Shown here in pieces: positions 36,551 to 46,667 of a DNA stretch of 64,000 bases. The DNA lies in NCBI GenBank assembly GCA_002709305.1, contig PAQM01000015.1, positions 19,099 to 83,098 of the forward strand. Direction: 5' to 3'. Each line of letters opens with the position of its first letter. Within the stretch, counting starts at the first letter, position 1. The position numbers and the translations under genes were made by a program. The notes beneath the pieces were generated by a model. That model was not told where the DNA came from and ran no database searches. It saw nothing but the letters and a program-made list of their open reading frames with translations. This stretch comes from Crocinitomicaceae bacterium (lineage in GTDB: Bacteria; Bacteroidota; Bacteroidia; Flavobacteriales_D; Crocinitomicaceae).

Positions 36551-37588
36551 CTATTTTTTTTGCTTATCAAGCATAGAAATATCCATAGGAAAATAAATAT
36601 GTCCTAATAATAGTGGGTTGAAAACAAAATATTGACATTTCACAATCTCTCCAGTTGGTAATTCCATCCAAAAACGGTCTTTATCTGTGTCTCTATATTC
36701 TATTTGCTCTGTATTTGTGTATTCATTTATTTTAATTCTAAAACATTTAAGTTTTGTTGTTGAATTATTTGTTTCAGTTAAAGATAAAACGCAAAAAGGA
36801 CTAGTTTTTTTTAGACTATCTATTTGTTTTTCATTTAGTTCAAAATTAGCTTGTTCATAATGTATTTTTTGATAATTATTGAGATATCTAAAAATCATAC
36901 TTGTGTCTACATATTCTAATGGTTTTCCTTGTTGAAAAACACTCATATTGGTTCCATTTTTCCTTACTGTAAAACTTCTTTCAGGTTCATCAAAGAATTT
37001 TAGATCTACCTCTTTAATATCTTCTATTTTTAAAGTAAATATATCTGTACATAACCATTTTCTATAATCAGCGAAAAAGCGAGGTTCAATAATTCCATTT
37101 ACACCTTTTATTTTCATAATTACAGGATTGTCACTTTTTCCATATTTTTTAGAGTCCAGTAACATTATTTGACCATAATGATCTTGAGCACTTGGACCTA
37201 TATACCATGATTTTATCCATTCACCATTTTCATATATATCCACTTTTGAATGTTGGCTAGACATAAGTTTTTTATACTTTTCGTGTGAACTTTCAGGTAA
37301 ATATCCTTTGAACTCTATATTTCTAAATGTTTCTAAAATGAATTCTACGTTTGTTTGTTGTATACAATTTCCATTTTTGTCTGTCCAATCTTCTTCATTT
37401 CGTATAATTTCAAAACTTCTATTAAAGGCGTCGTTGATAATTATTTTATCAATGTTTTCAGTGTTTTTAATTGCAAACTCAATTAGTTCTAAATCTGATT
37501 TACCTTTGTTTTTATAAAGAATATTAACATAATATGTCAACCCTAAAATAATAACCAATGCGAATATTAGTTTAATTAATTTTTTCAT
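36551..37588 (-). CDS. DUF4340-like membrane-anchored protein in the gld operon
   Basis: This is a 345-residue protein with one N-terminal membrane anchor (about 5-22) and a beta-rich extracytoplasmic region. The pattern of DLELIEFAIKNTENIDKIIINDA and EEDWTDKNGNCIQQTNVEFILETF resembles DUF4340 proteins, which are often encoded next to GldG/ABC-auxiliary proteins. It starts 11 bases after gldG and is surely co-transcribed with it. A role as an accessory of the GldFG transporter is inferred from position; no catalytic motif is visible. Confidence 0.72.
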   Translation of the reverse strand: MKKLIKLIFALVIILGLTYYVNILYKNKGKSDLELIEFAIKNTENIDKIIINDAFNRSFEIIRNEEDWTDKNGNCIQQTNVEFILETFRNIEFKGYLPESSHEKYKKLMSSQHSKVDIYENGEWIKSWYIGPSAQDHYGQIMLLDSKKYGKSDNPVIMKIKGVNGIIEPRFFADYRKWLCTDIFTLKIEDIKEVDLKFFDEPERSFTVRKNGTNMSVFQQGKPLEYVDTSMIFRYLNNYQKIHYEQANFELNEKQIDSLKKTSPFCVLSLTETNNSTTKLKCFRIKINEYTNTEQIEYRDTDKDRFWMELPTGEIVKCQYFVFNPLLLGHIYFPMDISMLDKQKK

Positions 37589-37599
37589 TTCATTAAATT

Positions 37600-39363
37600 T
37601 TAGGTGTATTTATTTTTGCGAATTAATCCAAATGATAGGGCAATTATTAAAATTATTCCAATAGGAAGAATCAAATTTAAAATTTTGTAATAATTAGCAC
37701 TTGATTTAATTTCTTCTGTGTTGATTTTGTGAATATCAATTTGACGACTACGAATATCTAACACTGAGTTGTCATCTAACATATAATCTACCATGTTTTG
37801 AAAGAAATCTTGGTTGCCAAAGAAGTGCGATATATTCATATTTATTAGCTCTTCACTAAATTGTAAGTTATTTATTTTTTTCGGTCTATATTGGTATCCA
37901 GTTCCGAATTTATTAGGTATAGAATCGTATTCATTTGCAATAAATCTTCCATTTCCAACAAGTAAAACTTTTCCTTCTTTTTTACTTTTTCTGTATAGTG
38001 TATCTTTGTAACCTTCAACAATACGATTTCTGTAGTGAGATTTAAAAATACCTTCAGCTAACCCTGCTAAACATTTTTTATTTGATTCGTTTTCTGGGTT
38101 TGCAACTAATTGAGGGTTCTTGCCATAATTTAATGGTAATGCTAAGCTAATCATAGGTGCTAATCCTGTTGGTATTGAATTTGAACTTGATGTTAATATT
38201 GGTTTTAATACAATATTAGGATCTTCCCCTACAAATTGAATTTCATTCGCATATTCAAGATTTACAGGCTCAACATTTCTAGCAATTGGATGAGAAGTAG
38301 GGGAAGCTATTATATTAAAGAACCACGGTATAATAGATTGGTTATTTAATGATACTCGTTTTGGAAGACAGCGTCCATCCATTATATAATTATCATTTAT
38401 TTTTAAGCCGTAATCAAAAAGCATTTTATCAATTCTAAGATTTGAATATCTTGTTGTATGAGCTCTACCTATTGATTCTAATGTGTCTGTATTTATTTTT
38501 AATTTATCTAGAAAACACATTAATCTTCCTCCACGCATTAAAAATTGATCTATTAATAAAAGATCTTTATCGCTAAATTTTAATCTTGGTCGAGCAATAA
38601 TTAATCCATCTAAATTATTTAATACCTGTATAGTATCATTGATAGTTACATCAGCAATATTAAAGTAAGGGGATATCAAGGCTCTAATTCGTTGTGTTTC
38701 TGGCCAAGTTAATTCTCCATGTCCATGAAGAAAACCTATACGTGGCTTTTTTTCCTGTGTAGCTCTTCTTATAGAACTGATTAAAATATATTCCAGATTA
38801 TTAATAGAGTTTTGTATGATTTGAGAAATATTATTTAATTGATAAGGTCTTCCAGTTTTAGATCCCGGTAAAAACTGAATACTTTGAACTGTTGACCCTC
38901 CATATTCAATTATTGCACCTGGCCAGATCATCATTTGACTTTGAGAACCATCTTTATTATAAACTATATCCATGGGTAGAATACCCTTTCCTTTTGCCCA
39001 AATATTATCAAATAATTCTTGTTTTTCTATATCTGTACCAATGTTTGGATTAATAAACTGATATTCAATTTTGTTTCCGGTATATTGTTTGAATTCTTTT
39101 AATTTATCTTCTATTGCATTTCTGAAATGCTTTATTTCTGCAGGAAGTTTGCCTTCTAAATAAATTTTTAAGTTTAGGCGAGTTTTAAAATTATCTACAT
39201 TTTTTAAATATGAAATTGTTCCATTTGCTAGGGAGTAACGTTGGTCATTAGTCATATCATAACGACTATTAATGAATGAAGATATTACATTGACTAAAAT
39301 GATACTGACAATAATAATGGTTAAAAATGTCCAATTATATATTTTTTGTATACTCTTTGACAT
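37600..39363 (-). CDS. gldG: Gliding-associated ABC transporter auxiliary subunit GldG
   Basis: This is a 587-residue protein with a membrane helix at each end (about 12-32 and 560-580) and a large periplasmic ABC-auxiliary domain between. Typical sites are the N-terminal SRYDMTNDQRYSLANGT, FLHGHGELTW near 215 and GGRLMCFLDKL near 280. GldG works with permease GldF and ATPase GldA. These genes are linked to gliding motility and stability of the system in Flavobacterium, although many non-gliding Bacteroidota keep them. It starts 2 bases after gldF. gldA is not in the window. Confidence 0.93.
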   Translation of the reverse strand: MSKSIQKIYNWTFLTIIIVSIILVNVISSFINSRYDMTNDQRYSLANGTISYLKNVDNFKTRLNLKIYLEGKLPAEIKHFRNAIEDKLKEFKQYTGNKIEYQFINPNIGTDIEKQELFDNIWAKGKGILPMDIVYNKDGSQSQMMIWPGAIIEYGGSTVQSIQFLPGSKTGRPYQLNNISQIIQNSINNLEYILISSIRRATQEKKPRIGFLHGHGELTWPETQRIRALISPYFNIADVTINDTIQVLNNLDGLIIARPRLKFSDKDLLLIDQFLMRGGRLMCFLDKLKINTDTLESIGRAHTTRYSNLRIDKMLFDYGLKINDNYIMDGRCLPKRVSLNNQSIIPWFFNIIASPTSHPIARNVEPVNLEYANEIQFVGEDPNIVLKPILTSSSNSIPTGLAPMISLALPLNYGKNPQLVANPENESNKKCLAGLAEGIFKSHYRNRIVEGYKDTLYRKSKKEGKVLLVGNGRFIANEYDSIPNKFGTGYQYRPKKINNLQFSEELINMNISHFFGNQDFFQNMVDYMLDDNSVLDIRSRQIDIHKINTEEIKSSANYYKILNLILPIGIILIIALSFGLIRKNKYT

Positions 39364-39365
39364 AA

Positions 39366-40106
39366 TTATTTTTTTGTTGATTTAATAACTGTTAAAGCAG
39401 CGTAGATAAAACCATATATTAATGATAAAAAATAGATAATATTTTTTGTATCAATAACTCCTTTTTTTATTCCTTCATAATGAAATGTCATTCCAAAGTA
39501 TTGAACTATAGAATCAAAGCTGCCCATTAAGTTATATGAACCTAATAGTGCAATCCCACCAATATTAGGTACAAAAATCCAGCAAAAGAAAAGAGCTAGA
39601 ATAAAGGCAACGATTTGACTATTTGTTAATGCTGAGGTAAAGATACCTATTGCAACAAAGCATGAGCCTAATAGAATTAATCCTATGTATGATGTTATTG
39701 TTGCTCCATGGTCAAATTTACTAGGGTCTTCAGATAATTGAATCATTGAATAGTAGTAGATTAATGTTGGTAGTATTGCTATTAACATTAAGGTTACACT
39801 TGCGAAATATTTAGCTAAAAGTATTTTTAGATCAGAAATTGGTCGTGTAAATAATAGTTCTATGGTTCCTGTTCTTCGCTCTTCGGCAATAGAGCGCATA
39901 GTGATTGCAGGTATTAAGATGAGAAAAATTATTGGTGATGAGTTAAAGAATGGTATTAAGTCAGCTTCTGTTCCTTCTAATAGATTTGCTTCAGTTGGTG
40001 CAATCCAGTGCATTATACCTGATGATATTAAGTAAATTAAGATAAATACATAGCCAATGATTGAGCTTAAGAACCCTTTAATTTCTCTTAGGTACAATGA
40101 TCTCAT
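39366..40106 (-). CDS. gldF: Gliding-associated ABC transporter permease GldF
   Basis: This is a 246-residue ABC-2 permease with about six membrane helices. Family features are the N-terminal YLREIKGFLSSIIGYVFI, the cytoplasmic loop RSIAEERRTGTIELLFTRPI and long hydrophobic stretches at 95-120, 135-160 and 165-190. It is the partner of GldG immediately downstream. A 50-base gap separates it from the ABM gene upstream. The length is typical. Confidence 0.94.
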   Translation of the reverse strand: MRSLYLREIKGFLSSIIGYVFILIYLISSGIMHWIAPTEANLLEGTEADLIPFFNSSPIIFLILIPAITMRSIAEERRTGTIELLFTRPISDLKILLAKYFASVTLMLIAILPTLIYYYSMIQLSEDPSKFDHGATITSYIGLILLGSCFVAIGIFTSALTNSQIVAFILALFFCWIFVPNIGGIALLGSYNLMGSFDSIVQYFGMTFHYEGIKKGVIDTKNIIYFLSLIYGFIYAALTVIKSTKK

Positions 40107-40156
40107 TATTTATTTAATTAAGTTATTATCAAAAGTAAGATTTCTAATTCAAATGT

Positions 40157-40468
40157 TCAATTACTCTTCTTTTTAAAACCATTAAAGTGTTCATGCATAC
40201 TCCAAGCCAAAGGTTTTTCTTTGAACCAAGGTTTTATTTTTATCCAAGTTTCCTTGAATTTTTTTGAATTTCTGTATTTATTTAAGCTCTCTTCAGATGT
40301 CCAACAGCTATGTGTTATTATAACACTAGGATTATTAATGCTATGGTATAATTTCATCCCTAAACAACCAGGAAATTCATTGACGAAATTTTTGATTTGA
40401 TCAAATAACGATAAGAAATCTGAAATTTTATCTTCTTTAAATTCTAATTTTACTATACGGTTAATCAT
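40157..40468 (-). CDS. ABM-domain (antibiotic biosynthesis monooxygenase-like) protein
   Basis: This is a 103-residue protein of the ABM/dimeric alpha-beta barrel fold. It opens INRIVKLEFKEDKISDFLSLF and has the strand-turn FPGCLGMKLYHS followed by HSCWTSEESLNKYRNSKKFKETW. The fold includes heme-degrading and quinone monooxygenases and many with unknown function. It lacks clear heme ligands, so activity is not predicted. The start overlaps the end of the upstream SAM-hydrolase gene by 4 bases, and gldF follows 50 bases later, an arrangement I recall from other Flavobacteriia. Confidence 0.85.
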   Translation of the reverse strand: MINRIVKLEFKEDKISDFLSLFDQIKNFVNEFPGCLGMKLYHSINNPSVIITHSCWTSEESLNKYRNSKKFKETWIKIKPWFKEKPLAWSMHEHFNGFKKKSN

Positions 40469-41325
40469 GTGAAAAATGAATCGATTGTTTCTCTAGATCC
40501 TTGAGGTGTAAATTCTATTCGAATTATATCGTTAATATTTAATCCAAATAATTTTTCAGCACCTCCTCCGTTTTCATTTGCACCTCTATTAATAGCTATT
40601 TCCAAGTAATTATTTTCATTAAATAAGGCCACTTTTTCACCTTGTGGAACTTCATTATATGAATTTGATATTTTATTTATAAAGTAATCTTTTTTCTTAA
40701 AATATATAGTGAATGAAGTTTCTTCTCCGAATCTTTCAAAAAATGATTTGTGAATATTTGTTATTGCATTTCCATAGTTATCAATATGTATAATATATCC
40801 TTTAATAAGATTTTTTTCTATAATTGCGATAGGAGAGAATGCTTTTTTATAGACTTTAAATGGTGAGGCTATAGTTTCAATTTTGTTTCCTTTTATTAAA
40901 GATATACCGGCAGTTAAAAGTAAATTTTTTGTTGGAAATTTAAATAGTTTTTGATTTGATAATATATCTTCAATTCGCCAAAAAGAATCAGCTTCTTCTT
41001 CTTTTAAGAATGATCCAAAAAAACCATTATCATTGGATATAAAGTATTGTTTTTTATAGATTAAAATAGATGGAAAACTTCCATCTGATCCGCTAAAATT
41101 AACGATTGGTTCACTATCAACACCTATAATATGTACTGTGTTTTCTGGGAACTCTTTAAAACAGGATGCTAAAAGATATGCAGCTTCATTAATATCAAAT
41201 GGTTTTACGTTGTGGGATATATCAACTATATGTATATCTTTAATTGATTTTAAGATAGATCCTTTTAGTGAAGCGACATAGTGGTCGTTCAATCCCATGT
41301 CAGTAGTTAATGTTATTATTGCCAT
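40465..41325 (-). CDS. SAM hydroxide adenosyltransferase (DUF62/chlorinase-fluorinase family)
   Basis: This is a 286-residue protein counted from the ATG at 41325, which gives the family N-terminus MAIITLTTDMGLNDHYVASLKG. A longer frame to 41379 adds 18 residues with no family counterpart. Members hydrolyse S-adenosylmethionine to adenosine and methionine; only a few marine actinobacterial relatives are halogenases. Motifs include HIVDISHNVKPFDI, SNDNGFFGSF and DNYGNAITNI. It heads a leftward set with the ABM gene, gldF, gldG and the DUF4340-like gene. Divergent from phoH. Confidence 0.9.
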   Translation of the reverse strand: MAIITLTTDMGLNDHYVASLKGSILKSIKDIHIVDISHNVKPFDINEAAYLLASCFKEFPENTVHIIGVDSEPIVNFSGSDGSFPSILIYKKQYFISNDNGFFGSFLKEEEADSFWRIEDILSNQKLFKFPTKNLLLTAGISLIKGNKIETIASPFKVYKKAFSPIAIIEKNLIKGYIIHIDNYGNAITNIHKSFFERFGEETSFTIYFKKKDYFINKISNSYNEVPQGEKVALFNENNYLEIAINRGANENGGGAEKLFGLNINDIIRIEFTPQGSRETIDSFFT

Positions 41326-41472
41326 TTTCAGTGAAAAATCAAAAGCACCGAGCCTAATTATTTTATAAATTTGATTCAAAAATAAGAAAAAGCTTTTCTT
41401 TATACTTATATAATTAGATCTAAATTAAAAGTGTAATGAGTTTAATATTAAAAAATTATAATCGTATTTTAG

Positions 41473-42414
41473 TTGGAAAGAAAAATAGAAATTAAGGGTA
41501 TAAGCCCATTGGAATTCTTCGGTGTTAATAATGCCAAATTAAAGCAAATAAGGACTTATTTTCCAAAACTTAAGATTATTGCAAGAGGCAATATTATAAG
41601 CATAAAAGGTGATGAAGAAGTGATGGAACAATTTGAATCGAAATTTGATCTATTGGTTCGTCATTTTAATAAGTTTAATCTATTGACTGATCGTAATATT
41701 GAAGAAATAATAAAAGAAGATGGTATTAAACTATTAGACAACAAAAAAGCTTTTAATGTTATAGTTCATGGTAATCATGGTTCTAAGATTACTGCAAAAA
41801 CTATTAATCAACATAGAATGGTTGATTTGATTGAAAGCAATGATATGGTTTTTGCTGTTGGGCCTGCAGGTACAGGGAAAACTTATACAGCTGTTGCTTT
41901 GGCTGTTCGTGCTTTGAAAGCTAAAGAGGTAAAGCGTATAATTTTAACGCGACCTGCAGTTGAATCAGGAGAACATTTAGGTTTTCTTCCAGGTGATTTA
42001 AAAGAGAAGTTAGATCCTTACTTAATGCCTTTATATGATGCTTTACGTGATATGATACCTCCTGAGAAACTAGCAGATATGATAGAGTATGGTATAGTTG
42101 AAATAGCTCCTTTGGCTTTCATGAGAGGGAGGACTCTAGATAAGGCGTTTGTTATATTAGATGAAGCACAGAATACAACTACTATGCAAATGAAGATGTT
42201 TTTAACAAGAATGGGGAAGTCTGCAAAATTTGTTGTCACAGGAGATATGTCACAAGTTGATTTGCCACGTCAACAAAAATCGGGTTTGATGTTTGCAATA
42301 GAAAAGCTTCAAAAACTTGAAGGTATTGGGATTATTAAAATGGGTTCAATTGATGTTATGCGTAATGTTTTAGTTAATAAGATTATTAATGCGTTTGAAA
42401 CAGAAGAAAATTAA
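41473..42414 (+). CDS. PhoH-family ATPase
   Basis: This is a 313-residue PhoH-like protein. A KH-like N-terminal region (about 20-75) is followed by the P-loop domain with Walker A GPAGTGKT (130-137) and Walker B ILDEAQNTT (Asp230, Glu231). PhoH proteins are ATPases linked to RNA metabolism; the exact task is unsettled. The start is the TTG at 41473: an in-frame TAG lies immediately upstream and the next ATG would remove the conserved N-terminus ISPLEFFGVNNAKL. purC follows after 71 bases, a pairing common in Bacteroidota. Confidence 0.95.
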   Translation: MERKIEIKGISPLEFFGVNNAKLKQIRTYFPKLKIIARGNIISIKGDEEVMEQFESKFDLLVRHFNKFNLLTDRNIEEIIKEDGIKLLDNKKAFNVIVHGNHGSKITAKTINQHRMVDLIESNDMVFAVGPAGTGKTYTAVALAVRALKAKEVKRIILTRPAVESGEHLGFLPGDLKEKLDPYLMPLYDALRDMIPPEKLADMIEYGIVEIAPLAFMRGRTLDKAFVILDEAQNTTTMQMKMFLTRMGKSAKFVVTGDMSQVDLPRQQKSGLMFAIEKLQKLEGIGIIKMGSIDVMRNVLVNKIINAFETEEN

Positions 42415-42485
42415 GATATTTCTATTAAATCAATTAGAAAGATATAAATGATTAGTTAATTTTATATGAAATAAAAAAGTAAGAA

Positions 42486-43433
42486 ATGACTAATGTTATT
42501 ACTGATTCTAAATTTAATTTTAAAGGTCAAATTAAATCTTATAAGGGCAAAGTTCGAGATGTTTATACGTTAGATAATGGTCTTTTGATTATGGTTGCTT
42601 CTGATAGAATTTCAGCATTTGATCATATACTCCCTAAAGGTATCCCATTTAAGGGTCAAGTTTTAAATCAAATTGCAACTATGTTTTTGAATGCAACTGA
42701 AGATATTGTTCCTAATTGGTTAATAGGGACACCCGACCCATCAGTATCTATTGGTTATGCTTGTGAACCCATTCGCGTTGAAATGGTCATTCGAGGATAT
42801 ATGTCTGGGCATGCTGCACGAGAATATAAATCAGGTAAACGAGTTTTATGTGGTGTACCATTGCCAGAAGGTATGAAAGAGAATGATAAGTTTCCTAATC
42901 CAATCATTACTCCTGCTACAAAAGCTGAGGAAGGACATGATGAAGATATTTCTCGTGAAGAAATTATAAATCAAGGAATTGTTGCAGAAGAAATATATAT
43001 AAAATTAGAAGAATATACTAGAGCATTGTTTCAAAGAGGGACCGAAATAGCAGCAGATAAAGGTTTAATTTTAGTTGATACTAAATATGAGTTTGGGATG
43101 AAGGACGGTGAGATTGTTCTTATAGATGAAATTCACACTCCCGATTCTTCAAGATATTTTTATGCTGATGGTTATGAACACCGTCAAGAAAAAGGTGAAG
43201 TACAAAAACAATTATCAAAAGAGTTTGTTCGTGAATGGTTGATAGAGAAAGGTTTTCAGGGATTAGAAGGTCAGAGAATGCCTAATATGCCAAATTCTTT
43301 TGTGGATGTTGTTACAAATCGTTATATAGAGTTATATGAGGTTATTACAGGAAAAAAATTTAAAAAACATGATACATTAAATATTACAGATCGTATTCAA
43401 GAAAATGTAGATAATTATATTAAATCATTATAA
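42486..43433 (+). CDS. purC: Phosphoribosylaminoimidazole-succinocarboxamide synthase
   Basis: This is a 315-residue SAICAR synthase joining aspartate to CAIR in purine synthesis. Motifs are [38 protein letters not shown] and LVDTKYEFG with [13 protein letters not shown]. The length is that of the longer form found in Bacteroidota and eukaryotes rather than the short Escherichia coli form. It follows phoH and precedes ccsBA on the same strand. No other pur gene is nearby. Confidence 0.98.
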   Translation: MTNVITDSKFNFKGQIKSYKGKVRDVYTLDNGLLIMVASDRISAFDHILPKGIPFKGQVLNQIATMFLNATEDIVPNWLIGTPDPSVSIGYACEPIRVEMVIRGYMSGHAAREYKSGKRVLCGVPLPEGMKENDKFPNPIITPATKAEEGHDEDISREEIINQGIVAEEIYIKLEEYTRALFQRGTEIAADKGLILVDTKYEFGMKDGEIVLIDEIHTPDSSRYFYADGYEHRQEKGEVQKQLSKEFVREWLIEKGFQGLEGQRMPNMPNSFVDVVTNRYIELYEVITGKKFKKHDTLNITDRIQENVDNYIKSL

Positions 43434-43466
43434 AATATATTTTTTTTAGATTCTAGACTTTAAATT

Positions 43467-46400
43467 ATGGATAAAATTGCAAGTAAACTTTTTTCAATGA
43501 GTATGATGGCTTTGGGAATGTTCATATTTCTTTTTGCTATTGGAATTGCAACTTTATTAGAGTCTAAATATGATGTACAAACTGCTAAAATATTAGTATA
43601 CAATGCTACTTGGTTTGAGATATTATTGGCTTATTTATGTATTAATCTAATTTCAAATATTTTTCGTTACAAAATGTTACAACGTCAAAAAATAGCGATG
43701 TTGGTGTTCCATTTATCTTTTATTATAATGATTATTGGAGCTGGAGTAACACGTTTTTTTAGTTTTGAAGGTTTGATGTTGATTCGTGAAAATGAACAGA
43801 CAAATTTTATTTATTCCTCAGATCCATATATATGGTTTAAAATAAATGATGGGAAGCTACAGTATACTGATTATATAAAGAAATATATGTCAGAACAAAC
43901 TAATAATAACTTTAGTTTTGATGTAGAGTTCCCAAATCATCAAAATACTATTAAAATTGAATATGTTGATTTTAATAAAAAAATGGTTGATTCATTAGTT
44001 ATAAATGATACAATATTATCTTCCTCAATAGAAATTATTAATGATGGAATGACTTCTAATTATATTTCAGAGGGTGATTACGTAATGATAGGTAAAATAC
44101 CATTTTCTTTCAATCTTGAAGAAGAAATACCTGGAGTTCAAGTTTTTCAAAGAGGTTTGAAAGTTTTTATTAAGTCTCAATACCCGATTCGTTATTTGCC
44201 CATGTCAGAAATGCAGAAAGTTAGGCAAGATGGACTGCAAATAGTGGATTCTATGTATAAAACTATTCCAATTGATACATTATCTCTTCTTCAAACAGCA
44301 ACACTTTATCAAGTTGGAGATGAACAATTTGTTTTTAAAGGTATTATTCCAAATTCAAAGCGTATGAAAGTTTCTTCAGGTAGTCGTAAATCTGGATCAG
44401 ATTATTTGACTTTACGTTTAACTGATGGAAAAAAAACACATAAAGTAGTATTAGAAGGGGGGCAAGGTGTAATTCCTAGTCATGAAGTTTTTTCCTTTAA
44501 TGGATTGACTTACGAGATGGAGTATGGTTCTATGACTATACCTGTTCCGTTCTCAGTTAAATGCAGAGACTTTCAATTAGAACGTTATCCTGGTTCAAAT
44601 TCACCTTCTTCTTTTGCTAGCGAACTTACTATAATTGATGAAGAAAGAAATTATACAAGAGATCAAAGGGTTTTCATGAACAATGTAATGGATTATAGAG
44701 GTTATAGATTTTTTCAATCTAGTTATGATTCGGATGAGGGTGGGACTAGACTTAGTGTAAGTCATGACTGGTGGGGTACAAATATTTCTTATTTAGGTTA
44801 TTTACTGATGGGAATTGGAATGATCTTATCATTGATATCACCAAATGGTCGTTTTAGAGAACTAAATAATAAAATCAAACAGATTCGAAATAAACGTAAT
44901 AAAATCATTTCTTTAATTATCCCTTTATTGTTTTTCGTCTCATTTAATGCTAAAGGTATAAAAGAAGTTAATAGTGAATATCTTCAGAATAAAAATATTG
45001 ACAGTTTAAAATCAGAACCTGTTTTTCGTGTTATTTCAGAAAATCATTCTTTAGAATTGGAGAAGCTATTAGTTCAAGATTTTCAGGGTAGAATAATTCC
45101 ATTTCATACTTTGGCAGATCAAATATTACGTAAAATTTCAAGAAGTAATCAGTATAGAGATTTTAATGCTATTCAGACTATCATTAGTATGCATATGTAC
45201 CCAGAATATTGGATGAAAATTCCTATAATTCATGTTTCTAGAAAGTCATCATTAAGACAAGATTTAGGTATGAAATCTAATTTGATTTCCTATAATGATC
45301 TGACAAATGATAAGGGACAGTTTAAGTTGTCATCAGAGTATGCGATTGCTCATCAAATGCTTGAATCACAAAGAGGTGAATATGAAAAAAGATTAATTAA
45401 GATGGTAGAACGTTATCAAGTCGTTCAATCAATTTTTAATTGGAATTATATGAAAATTATTCCACTATATGATGATCCAAATAATGCGTGGTATGTTCCA
45501 ATGGATATGTCATTAATCGAAAAGGATTCAATCTCATCAGTTATAGCACTTAATTATTTAAGAGAGTTAGATAATGGAGCTAAATTAGGCAGTTTTACTA
45601 AAGCAACAGAGTATTTAAATAAACTAAAGAAATTTCAACAAAATGTAGGAAAAGATATTGTTCCATCCGAAAGAAGAATAGAGATGGAGGTAAGTTATAA
45701 TAAAATGAATGTTTTTAAAAATTCATTTCGTTTTTATTTATTGTTTGGTTTAATAATGTTACTCTTATTTTTTGTTAAAATTTTTGTTTATCAAAAAAAA
45801 ATAGCGGAGAAAATATTTAGATATTCTTCTATTGTTTTAATCTTTTTTATTGCATTGATATTTTTGTATCATGGCTATGGAATTTATTTGCGTTGGTATA
45901 TTTCAGGCCATGCACCTTGGAGTAATGGATATGAAGCAGTTATTTTTATTGCTTGGATATCTATGTTATTTGGATTGATATTTTCAAAGAAAAATCCTGC
46001 GATTATTGCTGGTACAGCAATTTTAGCTTCACTTATGATTTATGTTACTGAAATGAATCTAATGGACCCAGAAATTACACCTCTCCAACCTGTATTAAAG
46101 TCTTATTGGTTAATGATTCATGTTGCGATTATTACTGGCTCATATGGGCCACTAGGAATTTCATCTATTTTAGGTTTATTGAATATGTTATTGTACACTT
46201 TTCGTACAAAAAAAAATGGAAAAACATTGACACTGAATATTCATGAACTAACTCATGTTATTGAAATGACAATGATGATTGGTTTATTTATGTTAACTAT
46301 TGGTACTTTTCTTGGAGGTATTTGGGCAAATGAATCGTGGGGTAGATATTGGGGGTGGGATCCAAAAGAAACATGGGCTTTAGTAGCGATATTAGTTTAC

Positions 46401-46667
46401 TCAGTTATTTTACACTTAAGATTTATACCTAGTTTAAGATCTAAATTTTTATTTAATGTATTAAGTTTTTGGGGTTATTCAGCAATTCTTTTTACATTTT
46501 TTGGAGTAAATTTTTATCTAGTAGGTTTACATTCATATGCACAAGGTGAAGGTTTAGGAACAATACCAAATTCAATTATTATTACAGTAGTAATTTTTAT
46601 TTTATTTACTATTATTTCTGCTTTTAGAAATAAACAATATAAAGCTATTAGTAAAATAAATTTATGA
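43467..46667 (+). CDS. ccsBA: Fused cytochrome c biogenesis protein CcsBA (ResB-ResC)
   Basis: This is a 1066-residue System II heme-export and cytochrome c ligation protein. The N-terminal part has three helices (about 12-95) and a ResB periplasmic domain. A middle pair of helices (about 440-500) precedes a second periplasmic domain, and the C-terminal CcsA part (about 760-1060) has the heme-handling WWD segment ESWGRYWGWDPKETWAL (WGWD near 962). Candidate heme-ligand His lie in SGHAPWSNGYEA and in GLHSYA. The fusion is usual for Bacteroidota. The bshB1 start overlaps its end by 4 bases (ATGA), so the two are coupled. Confidence 0.95.
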   Translation: MDKIASKLFSMSMMALGMFIFLFAIGIATLLESKYDVQTAKILVYNATWFEILLAYLCINLISNIFRYKMLQRQKIAMLVFHLSFIIMIIGAGVTRFFSFEGLMLIRENEQTNFIYSSDPYIWFKINDGKLQYTDYIKKYMSEQTNNNFSFDVEFPNHQNTIKIEYVDFNKKMVDSLVINDTILSSSIEIINDGMTSNYISEGDYVMIGKIPFSFNLEEEIPGVQVFQRGLKVFIKSQYPIRYLPMSEMQKVRQDGLQIVDSMYKTIPIDTLSLLQTATLYQVGDEQFVFKGIIPNSKRMKVSSGSRKSGSDYLTLRLTDGKKTHKVVLEGGQGVIPSHEVFSFNGLTYEMEYGSMTIPVPFSVKCRDFQLERYPGSNSPSSFASELTIIDEERNYTRDQRVFMNNVMDYRGYRFFQSSYDSDEGGTRLSVSHDWWGTNISYLGYLLMGIGMILSLISPNGRFRELNNKIKQIRNKRNKIISLIIPLLFFVSFNAKGIKEVNSEYLQNKNIDSLKSEPVFRVISENHSLELEKLLVQDFQGRIIPFHTLADQILRKISRSNQYRDFNAIQTIISMHMYPEYWMKIPIIHVSRKSSLRQDLGMKSNLISYNDLTNDKGQFKLSSEYAIAHQMLESQRGEYEKRLIKMVERYQVVQSIFNWNYMKIIPLYDDPNNAWYVPMDMSLIEKDSISSVIALNYLRELDNGAKLGSFTKATEYLNKLKKFQQNVGKDIVPSERRIEMEVSYNKMNVFKNSFRFYLLFGLIMLLLFFVKIFVYQKKIAEKIFRYSSIVLIFFIALIFLYHGYGIYLRWYISGHAPWSNGYEAVIFIAWISMLFGLIFSKKNPAIIAGTAILASLMIYVTEMNLMDPEITPLQPVLKSYWLMIHVAIITGSYGPLGISSILGLLNMLLYTFRTKKNGKTLTLNIHELTHVIEMTMMIGLFMLTIGTFLGGIWANESWGRYWGWDPKETWALVAILVYSVILHLRFIPSLRSKFLFNVLSFWGYSAILFTFFGVNFYLVGLHSYAQGEGLGTIPNSIIITVVIFILFTIISAFRNKQYKAISKINL

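Noticed and set aside
41326..41379. Longer start of the SAM hydroxide adenosyltransferase
   Set aside because: The 18 extra residues do not match the family; MAIITLTTDMG is the conserved N-terminus.
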